The position numbers and the translations under genes are program-made. The notes under the pieces are model-generated. The model had not been told where the DNA came from and made no database searches. It was given only the letters and a program-made list of their open reading frames with translations. A stretch of DNA of 64,000 nucleotides from an uncultured Alistipes sp. (GTDB lineage Bacteria; Bacteroidota; Bacteroidia; Bacteroidales; Rikenellaceae): positions 1 to 64,000 of the forward strand of contig CALURC010000007.1 in assembly GCA_944323075.1 (NCBI GenBank), written 5' to 3'. This document shows, piece by piece, positions 35,596 through 44,266 of the stretch (position 1 is its first letter; each line of letters opens with the position of its first letter).

Positions 35596-36600
35596 CTATT
35601 TGGCTTTATTCCGATTGGCGAGATAATCTTTGACTACATTGTAGTAGGCATCCGGAGCCTCGTTGTTTGGATAACGTTTATGTGCACTCTGGCTTTCGTG
35701 AGTGTCGGCAATACCCCAGAAAATGGCGTCGCAGGTGTCATCGTAAGAGCCGAAAATGCAATATTCGGTCGCTTCACCGGCCCATGCCACTTTCTCTTTC
35801 CACTGTTCCAGTGTGCTGCGTTTCCATTCAGTCGGTGCAACGCCTTCGTTTGGACACGCAAAACGGACTTTATTGTCGGAGCTGGATGATTTGTGACGAT
35901 AGCCCCAACCATCCGTTGGTCCGAAGTTCATGGGCGAATTTACTTGGCAGGTTCCGATCCGGAATTTTGCCAGATAATCTTTTTCGTTTTCGGGGGCGGC
36001 GTCGTACATTTTCCAAAAATCTTCGCCCATGTAGAAAACGACGAGCATCGGACGATCGTCGCCAAAACCATATTTGCGGTATACCTCTTTGTTGGCCCAA
36101 TTCTCCCAGATACGTTTGGCTACTCCATTCCAGTAGGCCAATGTGTGGGCTGCCGGATTTCCGATAAACATCACAAAGTGCATTCCCAATTCGGTACATA
36201 CTTGTTCGATCGAGGCAATTTGATCTTTCGTCTCAACTTCCCAAAGTGCTCCTTCGTTGGGTTGGCAACCGGGCCAACTTCCAGGAACGGATTCCCATTG
36301 GCTCGGGTTTGTTAAATCGATGATGACATCGTTGATCCCTGCTTGTTGAATAGTAGAGAGGATGGCTCGGGCGTGGTCGATGTTTTTGTAGTCGTGATCC
36401 GTAATCCATTGGTCGCCTACCTTGAATTTGATAACCCCTTCGTTCGCACTACGGCAACAGATCAGAATGTGGGACATCGGGATACTTTGGCTGGTTTCTT
36501 CCGGTTGAGTTCCCGGATCTTTCTGTGTCGAAGATTTGTCTGCACACCCGGCTACAGACATGCTGATCAACAGCAAACAGTAAACGAATAAACGTTTCAT
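35596..36600 (-). CDS. Lipoprotein, possible glycosidase-like barrel
   Basis: The 334 residues begin with a lipoprotein signal (SVAGCADK). The body alternates strands and helices in a way that suggests a TIM barrel: SHILICCRSANEGVIKF, AGINDVIIDLTNPSQWE, GMHFVMFIGNP and RPMLVVFYMGEDFW. It resembles GH71/GH99-like proteins of Bacteroidales, but no catalytic pair can be named, so the assignment is tentative. The upstream CDF gene on the same strand ends 58 bases before its start; co-transcription is possible but unproven. Confidence 0.6.
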   Translation of the reverse strand: MKRLFVYCLLLISMSVAGCADKSSTQKDPGTQPEETSQSIPMSHILICCRSANEGVIKFKVGDQWITDHDYKNIDHARAILSTIQQAGINDVIIDLTNPSQWESVPGSWPGCQPNEGALWEVETKDQIASIEQVCTELGMHFVMFIGNPAAHTLAYWNGVAKRIWENWANKEVYRKYGFGDDRPMLVVFYMGEDFWKMYDAAPENEKDYLAKFRIGTCQVNSPMNFGPTDGWGYRHKSSSSDNKVRFACPNEGVAPTEWKRSTLEQWKEKVAWAGEATEYCIFGSYDDTCDAIFWGIADTHESQSAHKRYPNNEAPDAYYNVVKDYLANRNKAK

Positions 36601-36658
36601 AGTAATAAGTTTAGGTTAAAAAAATAAAATTGGGTTTGTCGATATGAGTTGTTTAAAA

Positions 36659-37654
36659 TTATTCCTGTCGTTCTTCGTCGCTTTCGGTCAACTCCTGGAG
36701 TGTGTAAACCAATGGAGCGGTAAACGGATGTTTCCGGTAGGGACAAGGGGCTACAGCGCAATGTGAACAATGTTTTTCGTCACAAGGATCGGTGTGTACG
36801 GAAATCAAAACCTGATCGGAAAATTTTTGACGAATGGTTTCCTGTAATTGTTGACATAAATTGTGCCCCTGGCGGATGTCGTAGAACCAAGGTAAAGTGA
36901 GGTCGCAGTCTACATAAAAAGCACTACCATACCGGATAATTTTCAGGTTGTGGATATCGATCCATGCCGGGTCCGGATTTTCGGATACTACCTGAAGCAT
37001 CTTTTCAAGACATTTCTTGTCGGCTTCGTCGGTCAGCTCGGCGATTGTTCTTCGGAGGATCGAAGATCCGGTCCAAATGATAGCTCCTCCGAATATGAGA
37101 GCTAAGGCGCTATCGATCCATTTGATACCGGTTACGTATAGCAGGATCAAACCGATTACCAACCCTATGGAAGAGATGGTATCAGATTGCAGATGTTTTC
37201 CCCCGGCAACCAGGGCGAGCGAATTGTATTTGCGTCCCATGCGGATACTATATCGGCCCAGCAGGTAGTTTATTGCACCTGCGGCGGCAACCAATAAGAT
37301 ACCGATGTCGAGTTGTCCTATCTCTGAAGGAACGAACAATCGGCGGATTCCTTCGTAAATGATGATGCTTCCTGCTGCTGCAATCATGAGACCCTCTATC
37401 GAGGCCGAAATTACCTCGATTTTGCCGTGTCCGAACGGGTGATTGCTGTCTTTGGGGCGTGCTGCGAGACGCAGACTGTACAGTCCTATAAATCCAGCAG
37501 TTACATTAACGATACTTTCCAACGCATCGGTCAGGATGCCGACTGAATTGGTCAAGGCAAAAGCTAAGAATTTGCCGGCCATCAGCAGCACCGAACAACA
37601 TACGATACGAAGTTGTACACGTTGCTTGATCGTTCCTTCGAGGTTGGAAGTCAT
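36659..37654 (-). CDS. Cation diffusion facilitator metal exporter with Cys/His-rich tail
   Basis: This 331-residue membrane transporter exports divalent metals by proton antiport. About six transmembrane segments are visible, with the metal-site motifs LTDALESIVNVTAG in helix 2 and the HPFGHGKIE loop. A cytoplasmic CDF domain follows (WIDIHNLKIIRYGSAFYVD, DVLISVHTDP-like). The C-terminus has an unusual cluster CDEKHCSHCAVAPCPYRKH with four cysteines and three histidines, a likely metal sensor or docking site. A -7 box TACCTTTG (37672-37679, minus strand) lies 18 bases upstream. Confidence 0.9.
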   Translation of the reverse strand: MTSNLEGTIKQRVQLRIVCCSVLLMAGKFLAFALTNSVGILTDALESIVNVTAGFIGLYSLRLAARPKDSNHPFGHGKIEVISASIEGLMIAAAGSIIIYEGIRRLFVPSEIGQLDIGILLVAAAGAINYLLGRYSIRMGRKYNSLALVAGGKHLQSDTISSIGLVIGLILLYVTGIKWIDSALALIFGGAIIWTGSSILRRTIAELTDEADKKCLEKMLQVVSENPDPAWIDIHNLKIIRYGSAFYVDCDLTLPWFYDIRQGHNLCQQLQETIRQKFSDQVLISVHTDPCDEKHCSHCAVAPCPYRKHPFTAPLVYTLQELTESDEERQE

Positions 37655-37671
37655 ATTCTTATTTTTCTTGC

Positions 37672-37679
37672 AAAGGTAA
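37672..37679 (-). promoter_or_regulatory. -7 promoter box of the CDF gene
   Basis: On the minus strand TACCTTTG matches TAnnTTTG. The start codon is about 18 bases away, so the leader is very short. Confidence 0.55.
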
Positions 37680-37944
37680 TGAATTGTCTGAATTGTGAAC
37701 TATTGACTCCAAAATAGAGGTGAGTGATTTTGTTGTCAATGTTTTAGGATGGATTGAAGATGTGTGGGAAATTCTATTTATTGTGTTAATTATCAGTGGG
37801 GTGGGATGTGTCTGTTGCGAAATTGTGAAAAAACCGAGCGGATCGTTTTGTTTTTATGCTTAATTTTTTATAATTTTAAAACTGAATTGTTATTCGTATT
37901 AACGTGCTATTGAAAATTATAAATCAACCTAAACCGTCAGGATT

Positions 37945-38199
37945 ATGATAATTACTTTTAACGAGCTGCGTCGGATTAAAGATAAACTGCCCAGCGGCAG
38001 TTCGCAGCGTATTGCGGATGAATTGAACATAGATGTTAACGTTGTACGTAATTATTTCGGAGGGACACATTTCCAAGATGGGGATCCCGTGGGGATTCAT
38101 ATGGAGAAAGGGCCTGACGGAGGTGTCGTGACTTTGGACGATGACGCGATCCTGAAGTGTGCCATGCGGATCATTGCGGAACAACCCCAAAACCAGTAG
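37945..38199 (+). CDS. Small DNA-binding-like protein
   Basis: This 84-residue protein has a helix-turn-helix-like region near the start (GSSQRIADELNIDVNVVRNYF). A segment with HFQDGDPVGIHMEKGPDGGVV follows and then an acidic helix. It looks like a conserved Bacteroidetes small protein annotated as DNA-binding, but the target is unknown. It is a single gene with a terminator downstream. The upstream 290 bases are AT-rich and show no further gene. Confidence 0.75.
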   Translation: MIITFNELRRIKDKLPSGSSQRIADELNIDVNVVRNYFGGTHFQDGDPVGIHMEKGPDGGVVTLDDDAILKCAMRIIAEQPQNQ

Positions 38200-38235
38200 A
38201 CATTGTTTCTTGGGAAAAACAAAAATGAAAAAAGA

Positions 38236-38267
38236 AGGGAGACGAATATTCGTCTTCCTCTCTTTTT
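38236..38267 (+). terminator. Terminator after the small DNA-binding-like gene
   Basis: The perfect palindrome AGACGAATATTCGTCT (38240-38255), extended by flanking pairs, is followed by CTCTCTTTTTG. Confidence 0.85.
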
Positions 38268-38318
38268 GTCTTTGAGCGAATAATTTTTTAGTGAATAAAT
38301 TACGCATTCAAAGACGGT

Positions 38319-38351
38319 TTGTTGTATTTCGGGAAAAAATATGTAGATTTG
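38319..38351 (+). promoter_or_regulatory. Bacteroidetes-type promoter of secDF
   Basis: TTTG (38318-38321) or the next TTG (38322-38324) and TAGATTTG (38344-38351) are separated by about 19-22 bases. Confidence 0.75.
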
Positions 38352-38424
38352 CACTCCAAATGTAAATACGCGAGTGAAATAAACCTCGACTTAACGAAAA
38401 TTAAATATAAAACTTTCAGACAAA

Positions 38425-41400
38425 ATGCAGAACAAAGGAGCACTAAAACTTCTGGCGATCGCATTGGCGATTGCCTGTGCCTACCAGCTTTCGTTCACTT
38501 TTGTGACGCGCCATGTCGAGAAAAAGGCGGAGGCCTATGCCGCCGGTGATGCGCAAAAGGAACAAAGCTATTTGGATTCGATTAAATCCAAAACCGTCTA
38601 CGATTTAGGATTTATCCAATTCAATTATAAAGAGTGTAAAGAGAAAGAGATCAATCTCGGTCTCGATTTGCGTGGCGGTATGAACGTCATGTTGGAGATC
38701 TCGGTTGAGGATGTGGTTCGTGCCCTGTCGAACGACAGCAAAGACCCTGTTTTCAATCAGGCCTTACAACAAGCTCGTGAAGCTCAAAAAAACAGTACGA
38801 GTGACTATATAACTCTGTTCGCCGATGCTTATGAGAAGCTCTCGAACGGCGGAAAGTTGAGTTATATTTTTAATACGCCTGAATTGCGGGAACAGATTAA
38901 TCCGAACAGCACAAACGATGAGGTGATCAAGGTGCTTCGCGAATCTGCTGAGAGCGCGATTGAAAACTCGTTCAATGTGCTCAGGAACCGTATCGATAAG
39001 TTCGGTGTGACGCAACCCAATATCCAACGTTTGGAAAACTCGGGTCGTATTCTGGTTGAACTTCCCGGTGTGAAAGAACCGGAACGGGTTCGTAAATTGC
39101 TTCAGGGAACTGCCAGTCTGGAGTTCTGGGCTACTTATGAGAATTCTGAAATTTATCCCGCTTTGGTCGAAGCTAATACGGTTATCAAGGATCTGGAAAA
39201 AGCAGGGCAAATGGTCGGAGCCGATTCTTTGGCCCATGATTCGACTGCTGTAGTGGAAATGACCGAGCTTGTCGAAAGCAATGCTGTTGCCGATAGCACG
39301 AAAGTCGATTCGACGGAAACGAGTCTGGTTGCTCAGTTGGATAGTACCGATGTCGATCAGTCTCAGGATATGGCACAGATGATGGCTAACTATCCACTAT
39401 TTGCCAAATTGCGTCCGATGGCCGATCAAACAGGACAGATTGCCCGCGGTCCGGTAATTGGAACTGCTCTTTCATCCGATACGGCTGCAGTTAACCGCTA
39501 TCTGGCTTTGCCGCAAGTTAAGGCGTTGTTGCCCCGTGATGTGAAGCTGCTTTGGGGTGTGAAGCCGATGAGCGGTAGTGAGTCTGTCTTTGAATTGTAT
39601 GCCATTAAAGCGAATACCCGAGACGGAAAAGCTCCGTTGGATGGAGGTGTCGTAGTTGATGCTCGTGAACAATATGCACAGCACGGTTCGAGCGCTGAAG
39701 TGTCGATGATCATGAACGCTTCGGGAGCGCGGACGTGGGCTCGTCTGACGGCTGATAATATCGATCGATGCATTGCAATCGTGTTGGATGGTTATGTATA
39801 TTCGGCTCCGGTGGTACACGGAGAGATCTCCGGCGGTCAATCATCTATCTCCGGACAGTTTACGATCAATGAGGCTCGTGACTTGGCCAATGTGTTGAAG
39901 TCTGGTAAACTGCCTGCTCCTGCAAGAATTACGCAGGATAATGTCGTAGGTCCTTCTCTTGGTCAGGAATCGATCAACGCCGGTATGATGTCCTTCATCT
40001 TGGCCTTCATTCTGGTGCTGCTTTATATGATTTTCTACTACAACAAGGCCGGTATGGTTGCAAGCATCGCCTTGATATGTAACCTGTTCTTCCTGTTCGG
40101 GGTGTTAGTCTCTTTTGGAGCCGTGCTGACCTTGCCGGGTATTGCCGGTATCGTGTTGACGATGGGTATGGCGGTCGATGCAAACGTTATTATCTACGAA
40201 CGGGTTAAAGAAGAATTGCGTATGGGCAAGACATTGAACATAGCAGTGACCGAAGGTTACAAGAACGCGATGTCTGCCATTATCGACGGTAACGTAACCA
40301 CATTGATCACTGGTATTGTACTGTTCGTGTTCGGAACAGGTCCTGTACAAGGTTTCGCAACGACGTTGATCATTGGTATTCTTACTTCTCTGTTTACAGC
40401 AATCTTGATCACTCGGTTGATCTTTACCGGAATGCTGAAACGAGAAAAAAATATTACTTTCTCGAATCGGCTTACAGAAAACTTCTTGGCAAACACTCGT
40501 TTCAACTTTATTGCGAAACGTAAAATTACTTATGTCATTTCGGGAATCCTATTACTCGTTACTCTTATCTCGTTGGGTGTTCGCGGCATGAGCTATGGCG
40601 TAGACTTTTCCGGTGGTCGTGCCTTTGTCGTACGCTTCGACCAACCCGTAACGGCTGATCAGGTTCGTTCAGCGCTGGGCGATGTCTTCGGGGATGCCGG
40701 TAAAGAGGTAAAGCAGTTTGGTAAAGAGAATCAGATGCGTATTATTACGCAGTATAAGTACGATGATGCAGGAGAGGATGTTACGCACGAAATCGAACAG
40801 ATGCTCTACAAAGCACTCTCTCCGTTGATGGCGCAACCGTTGACCGAGGATGAGTTCTTGACGACGGCTACAAACCCGATCGGTATTGTCAGCTCGGATA
40901 AAGTGGGCCCGACGGTGGCACACGATATCAAGGTCAACTCCGTAATTGCCGTGTTGTTCAGCTTGGTGGCTATTGCCTTGTATATCATTATTCGATTCAA
41001 ACGTTGGCAATGGGGTATCGGTAGTGTGATCTCATTGTCGTTGGATACAATATTCACGATTGGCCTCTTCTCTCTATTGCACGGAGTACTACCGTTCAGC
41101 ATGGATGTCGACCAGTCGTTCATTGCGGCTATTTTGACTATCATCGGTTACTCAATCAACGATAAGGTGGTGATCTTCGACCGAATCCGTGAGTATCAGA
41201 CACTCTATCCAAAACGGAACATAAAAGATAATATCAACAATGCGATTAACTCGACGTTAACCCGTACGATCAATACTTCGGGTACTACACTTGTTGTATT
41301 GTTGGCAATCTTCCTGTTCGGAGGAGAGGTGATCCGTGGTTTTGTCTTCGCCCTGCTCTTCGGTGTGCTGATCAGTACCTATTCGACGGTATTTACGGCA

Positions 41401-41454
41401 ACTCCGATCGCTTACGATTTGATCCGTAGAAAAGCGAAAGAAGAAGCGAAATAA
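38425..41454 (+). CDS. secDF: Fused protein translocase subunit SecDF
   Basis: SecDF uses the proton gradient to complete protein export through SecYEG. The 1009 residues contain a SecD half (GLDLRGGMNVMLEI, VELPGVKEPERV, VVDAREQYAQHGSS region) with its large periplasmic domain and six-helix membrane bundle (GMAVDANVIIYERVKEELR). The SecF half follows (GVDFSGGRAFVVRFDQPV, IGYSINDKVVIFDRIRE). Fusion of SecD and SecF is normal in Bacteroidetes. An acidic/serine-threonine-rich linker lies inside the periplasmic domain near residues 265-325. A terminator follows 29 bases after the stop. Confidence 0.97.
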   Translation: MQNKGALKLLAIALAIACAYQLSFTFVTRHVEKKAEAYAAGDAQKEQSYLDSIKSKTVYDLGFIQFNYKECKEKEINLGLDLRGGMNVMLEISVEDVVRALSNDSKDPVFNQALQQAREAQKNSTSDYITLFADAYEKLSNGGKLSYIFNTPELREQINPNSTNDEVIKVLRESAESAIENSFNVLRNRIDKFGVTQPNIQRLENSGRILVELPGVKEPERVRKLLQGTASLEFWATYENSEIYPALVEANTVIKDLEKAGQMVGADSLAHDSTAVVEMTELVESNAVADSTKVDSTETSLVAQLDSTDVDQSQDMAQMMANYPLFAKLRPMADQTGQIARGPVIGTALSSDTAAVNRYLALPQVKALLPRDVKLLWGVKPMSGSESVFELYAIKANTRDGKAPLDGGVVVDAREQYAQHGSSAEVSMIMNASGARTWARLTADNIDRCIAIVLDGYVYSAPVVHGEISGGQSSISGQFTINEARDLANVLKSGKLPAPARITQDNVVGPSLGQESINAGMMSFILAFILVLLYMIFYYNKAGMVASIALICNLFFLFGVLVSFGAVLTLPGIAGIVLTMGMAVDANVIIYERVKEELRMGKTLNIAVTEGYKNAMSAIIDGNVTTLITGIVLFVFGTGPVQGFATTLIIGILTSLFTAILITRLIFTGMLKREKNITFSNRLTENFLANTRFNFIAKRKITYVISGILLLVTLISLGVRGMSYGVDFSGGRAFVVRFDQPVTADQVRSALGDVFGDAGKEVKQFGKENQMRIITQYKYDDAGEDVTHEIEQMLYKALSPLMAQPLTEDEFLTTATNPIGIVSSDKVGPTVAHDIKVNSVIAVLFSLVAIALYIIIRFKRWQWGIGSVISLSLDTIFTIGLFSLLHGVLPFSMDVDQSFIAAILTIIGYSINDKVVIFDRIREYQTLYPKRNIKDNINNAINSTLTRTINTSGTTLVVLLAIFLFGGEVIRGFVFALLFGVLISTYSTVFTATPIAYDLIRRKAKEEAK

Positions 41455-41483
41455 GTCGTAACATAAAACATAAAAAGGTAATA

Positions 41484-41515
41484 AAACGGCAACTGATTTC
41501 AGTTGCCGTTTTATT
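41484..41515 (+). terminator. Terminator after secDF
   Basis: The perfect stem AAAACGGCAACTG / CAGTTGCCGTTTT is followed by T-rich sequence. Its 3' arm contains the TTG used as -33 element of the cdaA promoter. Confidence 0.93.
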
Positions 41516-41533
41516 ATTCTTTTTTTACCTTTG
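41503..41533 (+). promoter_or_regulatory. Promoter of cdaA inside the secDF terminator
   Basis: TTG (41503-41505, within the terminator arm) and TACCTTTG (41526-41533) are separated by 20 bases. The start codon at 41542 is only 8 bases after the box, so the mRNA should have almost no leader. Confidence 0.75.
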
Positions 41534-41541
41534 TTTTTGTT

Positions 41542-42330
41542 ATGGGATTCGGTTTTTTAGATATAACGCTGATCGATATCATAGATATCTTTTTGGTAGC
41601 GCTGCTTATGTTCCAAGTTTATCGTTGGACTCGAGGAACCAATGCGTTGCGTATTGTTGTAGGTATCTTGATCATTTACCTGTTTTGGGTGGTGACCCGG
41701 GTACTGAATATGGAGTTGATGAGCATGATTCTCGGTCAGATTATCGGAGTGGGAGTTATTGCGTTGATTGTGGTTTTCCAACAAGAGATTCGGCGATTCC
41801 TGATCTTGTTGGGAACACAATATACGAATCGAAGGGTCTCTTTTTTAGCTCGGTTGTTCCGTCCCAAACGTAACGTCCCCAATGTGGTGGGGGTTGAGTG
41901 GATCGATACGGTTGTCAGCGCTTGTGAGGATATGGCAGTAACGAAGACAGGTGCATTAATAGTAATTGCAAGAAAGGTGAATCTGCGACCTTTTATCGAA
42001 CAGGGTGAACGGATCGACGCCCTAATATCTGCTCCCTTGCTTAAAAACATATTCTTTAAAAATTCTCCGTTGCATGACGGTGCTGTTGTGATTGCCGGTA
42101 GCCGGATCGCCGCTGCCAAGTGTGTTTTGCCTTCGACCGAGCGAGAAGTTCCAATGGAATTCGGAATGCGACATCGAGCTGCTTTAGGTGCATCGGAAGT
42201 GACGGATGCATTGGTTATTGTGGTTTCGGAAGAGCGTGGTACGATTTCGTTGGCGCGCAAAGGACACGTGAGCCAAGATGTCTCTCCCGCAAGGTTGAGA
42301 AATATGTTAAGAAAAGGTTTGGCAGGGTAG
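41542..42330 (+). CDS. cdaA: Diadenylate cyclase CdaA
   Basis: This membrane enzyme joins two ATP into the second messenger cyclic di-AMP, which controls potassium and osmotic balance. The 262 residues begin with three transmembrane helices (to about residue 78). The DAC domain follows with the catalytic motifs SPLHDGAVVIAG (DGA) and MRHRAALG (RHR). The start ATG 41542 is set by the family N-terminus (GFLDITLIDIIDIFLVALL) and by the promoter, since the longer frame from 41503 starts before the promoter box. No CdaR or GlmM gene is adjacent. Confidence 0.94.
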   Translation: MGFGFLDITLIDIIDIFLVALLMFQVYRWTRGTNALRIVVGILIIYLFWVVTRVLNMELMSMILGQIIGVGVIALIVVFQQEIRRFLILLGTQYTNRRVSFLARLFRPKRNVPNVVGVEWIDTVVSACEDMAVTKTGALIVIARKVNLRPFIEQGERIDALISAPLLKNIFFKNSPLHDGAVVIAGSRIAAAKCVLPSTEREVPMEFGMRHRAALGASEVTDALVIVVSEERGTISLARKGHVSQDVSPARLRNMLRKGLAG

Positions 42331-42392
42331 GCCTTTGGTGTGTTCTTGTGTCGAAACAGGGATAAAAATCAAAATATCTTTAAGTATCTGGA

Positions 42393-44117
42393 ATGAAAAA
42401 AATATGGATGCTGTCCGCCGTTGTAGTTTTGATAAATCTATGTACGGTAACGGGACTTTGGGCAGAAGTGGTGTATGTCGATCGTCCGGATTCGGCAGGT
42501 AGGTTCGCTCCGTTGATTAAAAATGATCGGTCTGCGGCTCGGGTCAACAGCGAGAGAATGTCGAAAATTATGTCGACCGTGTCACGAGGAGCGACACTGT
42601 TTTTTTCTGCGGGAGATTATTATTTCGATGGGGCGGCAATGCCCAATCACGGATCTATCGAATCGAGTGCGACGGGACAGGTTTTCCGGGGCGAAGGTGT
42701 TGGTACGACCCGTATTCTACAATGCGATGCACGGCAAGATTTTGGTTTCGTGTGTAGGGAAGATCTGAAACGAGTTCCTGCAGCGACCTTACGGATACGG
42801 CATAAAGGGTGTGTGGTTGAGAATATGACGATTGCTCTCGATTCTGCATTACCTTCAAAGACAATTGCCGGTACGGCGGCTTTGCAAATTGCTCATATTG
42901 CCTATTATGCGGATAATAATGTGGGAATAGTTGAGACTACCGGTCAAGGAGAGGATTTTCTGATCGATCATGTAACAGTTTCTCGGGTCAATATTGGAGA
43001 AAATTTAGGTTCAGGAATTCTTGCGACACGATTTTTTGAGGTAGGGATCGATATTGTCGGGTCGGGAGGACATGTTCGGGTAGCCGAAGTGCACCGTTTG
43101 GATGCCCGAACGGGTATTCGGCTGGATAACGGAAATCATTGCGGACAGGGCGAATATCAATTTGAATCGGTCTACTGCATGGGTAATCCCGATGTTTTTC
43201 AAGATGGAGTGTTTTTCGATTGGGTGGGAGGACAAGCACCGTCGATACACAATAGCTCATGTTCGTTTACGAGTGGAATTTTTGCCGGACCGTGTGGACG
43301 TTCTGGAGATCGGTTGAATCCTTACCCCGAAGCTGAGGTTATTCGTCGAGGAGAAAAGGATTGGGATTGGTTGACATTGCATGCACATACGGTTCCCGAT
43401 GAACCCGATGTTGCACAAAGAACCGTATGGTATGGTTTGCCAAGATACGCTGAAGTGGTCCGTATCGGCAGTAAACCGGTAACAGGAGGGAAAGAGTGGA
43501 TTGCCGGAAAGGATTTCGATGTGGTGCGTGTGTCTGATAATAAAGATTATGAGGCGGCTTCGAAAATAGTCTGGAAAGGAGAACGCCCCGATCCCGGAAC
43601 GATCTATTACGTGACATTCAAGCAACCGGCCGAGTATCGTGTCCATGATTTGGAGTGGGGGAATGCCATAAACGTATCTGTGCAGGAGGCCAATCAAGTC
43701 GATGGATTTGCTGTTTGTTTCTCGGATCAAGGAGTTGGGTACAAAAATCCCGACTTCCGATTTGGTATCGGGTATAATTTTCTGTTCTCAGGGATGTTCG
43801 TAATTAATGGAGATTTCATTTTCGATGGAGATGTCGATTTGGTCAACATCACAGGACTGACTTCCGGGGTATGTGACGTCTGGCTGAGTGGAATGGATGA
43901 GAACAGAAAGTGTCGTAGAATATCCATCAACAACAGCTCGTTGAACCATATTCGAATTGACGATTTTACGGAAAATATCCGTTGTGTGAATAATTTTATG
44001 GATAATCGATGCCTGATTCGGGCAGATTCACCTAAACACATGGAAAAACTCATTCAGGAGCGAAATTATCGGTTGGATGAGTCTGTCGTAAAGGAGGCGG
44101 TCCGCTCATGGAAATAG
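42393..44117 (+). CDS. Exported beta-helix protein, polysaccharide-lyase-like
   Basis: This 574-residue protein has a signal peptide (cleavage near GLWAE). The body shows the pattern of a right-handed parallel beta-helix of the pectate lyase superfamily: an N-cap with VDRPDSAGRFAPL and GATLFFSAGDYYFDG, then coils such as CVVENMTIALDS, DFLIDHVTVSRVNIGENLG and VRVAEVHRLDARTGIRL. No lyase or hydrolase catalytic residues can be assigned, so substrate and reaction are unknown. It lies next to, and convergent with, the beta-glucan locus but is on the other strand. Confidence 0.7.
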   Translation: MKKIWMLSAVVVLINLCTVTGLWAEVVYVDRPDSAGRFAPLIKNDRSAARVNSERMSKIMSTVSRGATLFFSAGDYYFDGAAMPNHGSIESSATGQVFRGEGVGTTRILQCDARQDFGFVCREDLKRVPAATLRIRHKGCVVENMTIALDSALPSKTIAGTAALQIAHIAYYADNNVGIVETTGQGEDFLIDHVTVSRVNIGENLGSGILATRFFEVGIDIVGSGGHVRVAEVHRLDARTGIRLDNGNHCGQGEYQFESVYCMGNPDVFQDGVFFDWVGGQAPSIHNSSCSFTSGIFAGPCGRSGDRLNPYPEAEVIRRGEKDWDWLTLHAHTVPDEPDVAQRTVWYGLPRYAEVVRIGSKPVTGGKEWIAGKDFDVVRVSDNKDYEAASKIVWKGERPDPGTIYYVTFKQPAEYRVHDLEWGNAINVSVQEANQVDGFAVCFSDQGVGYKNPDFRFGIGYNFLFSGMFVINGDFIFDGDVDLVNITGLTSGVCDVWLSGMDENRKCRRISINNSSLNHIRIDDFTENIRCVNNFMDNRCLIRADSPKHMEKLIQERNYRLDESVVKEAVRSWK

Positions 44118-44118
44118 A

Positions 44119-44148
44119 GATCCTGCTCCCATTATAGGGAACAGGATC
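44119..44148 (+). terminator. Hairpin after the beta-helix gene
   Basis: GATCCTGCTCCC pairs with GGGAACAGGATC around an ATTATA loop. A T run is lacking, so it may stabilise the mRNA end rather than terminate alone. Confidence 0.55.
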
Positions 44149-44266
44149 GGATGAAACAAGCGCGTGATTTTACCTTGCCTTTTATTCCGTGTGTCGGGCA
44201 TTTGAAAGAGATAATGCCCTATTTCGGGGCTGAGGCCTCTGTTTTTATTCTTCAATTGTGCGTTGT

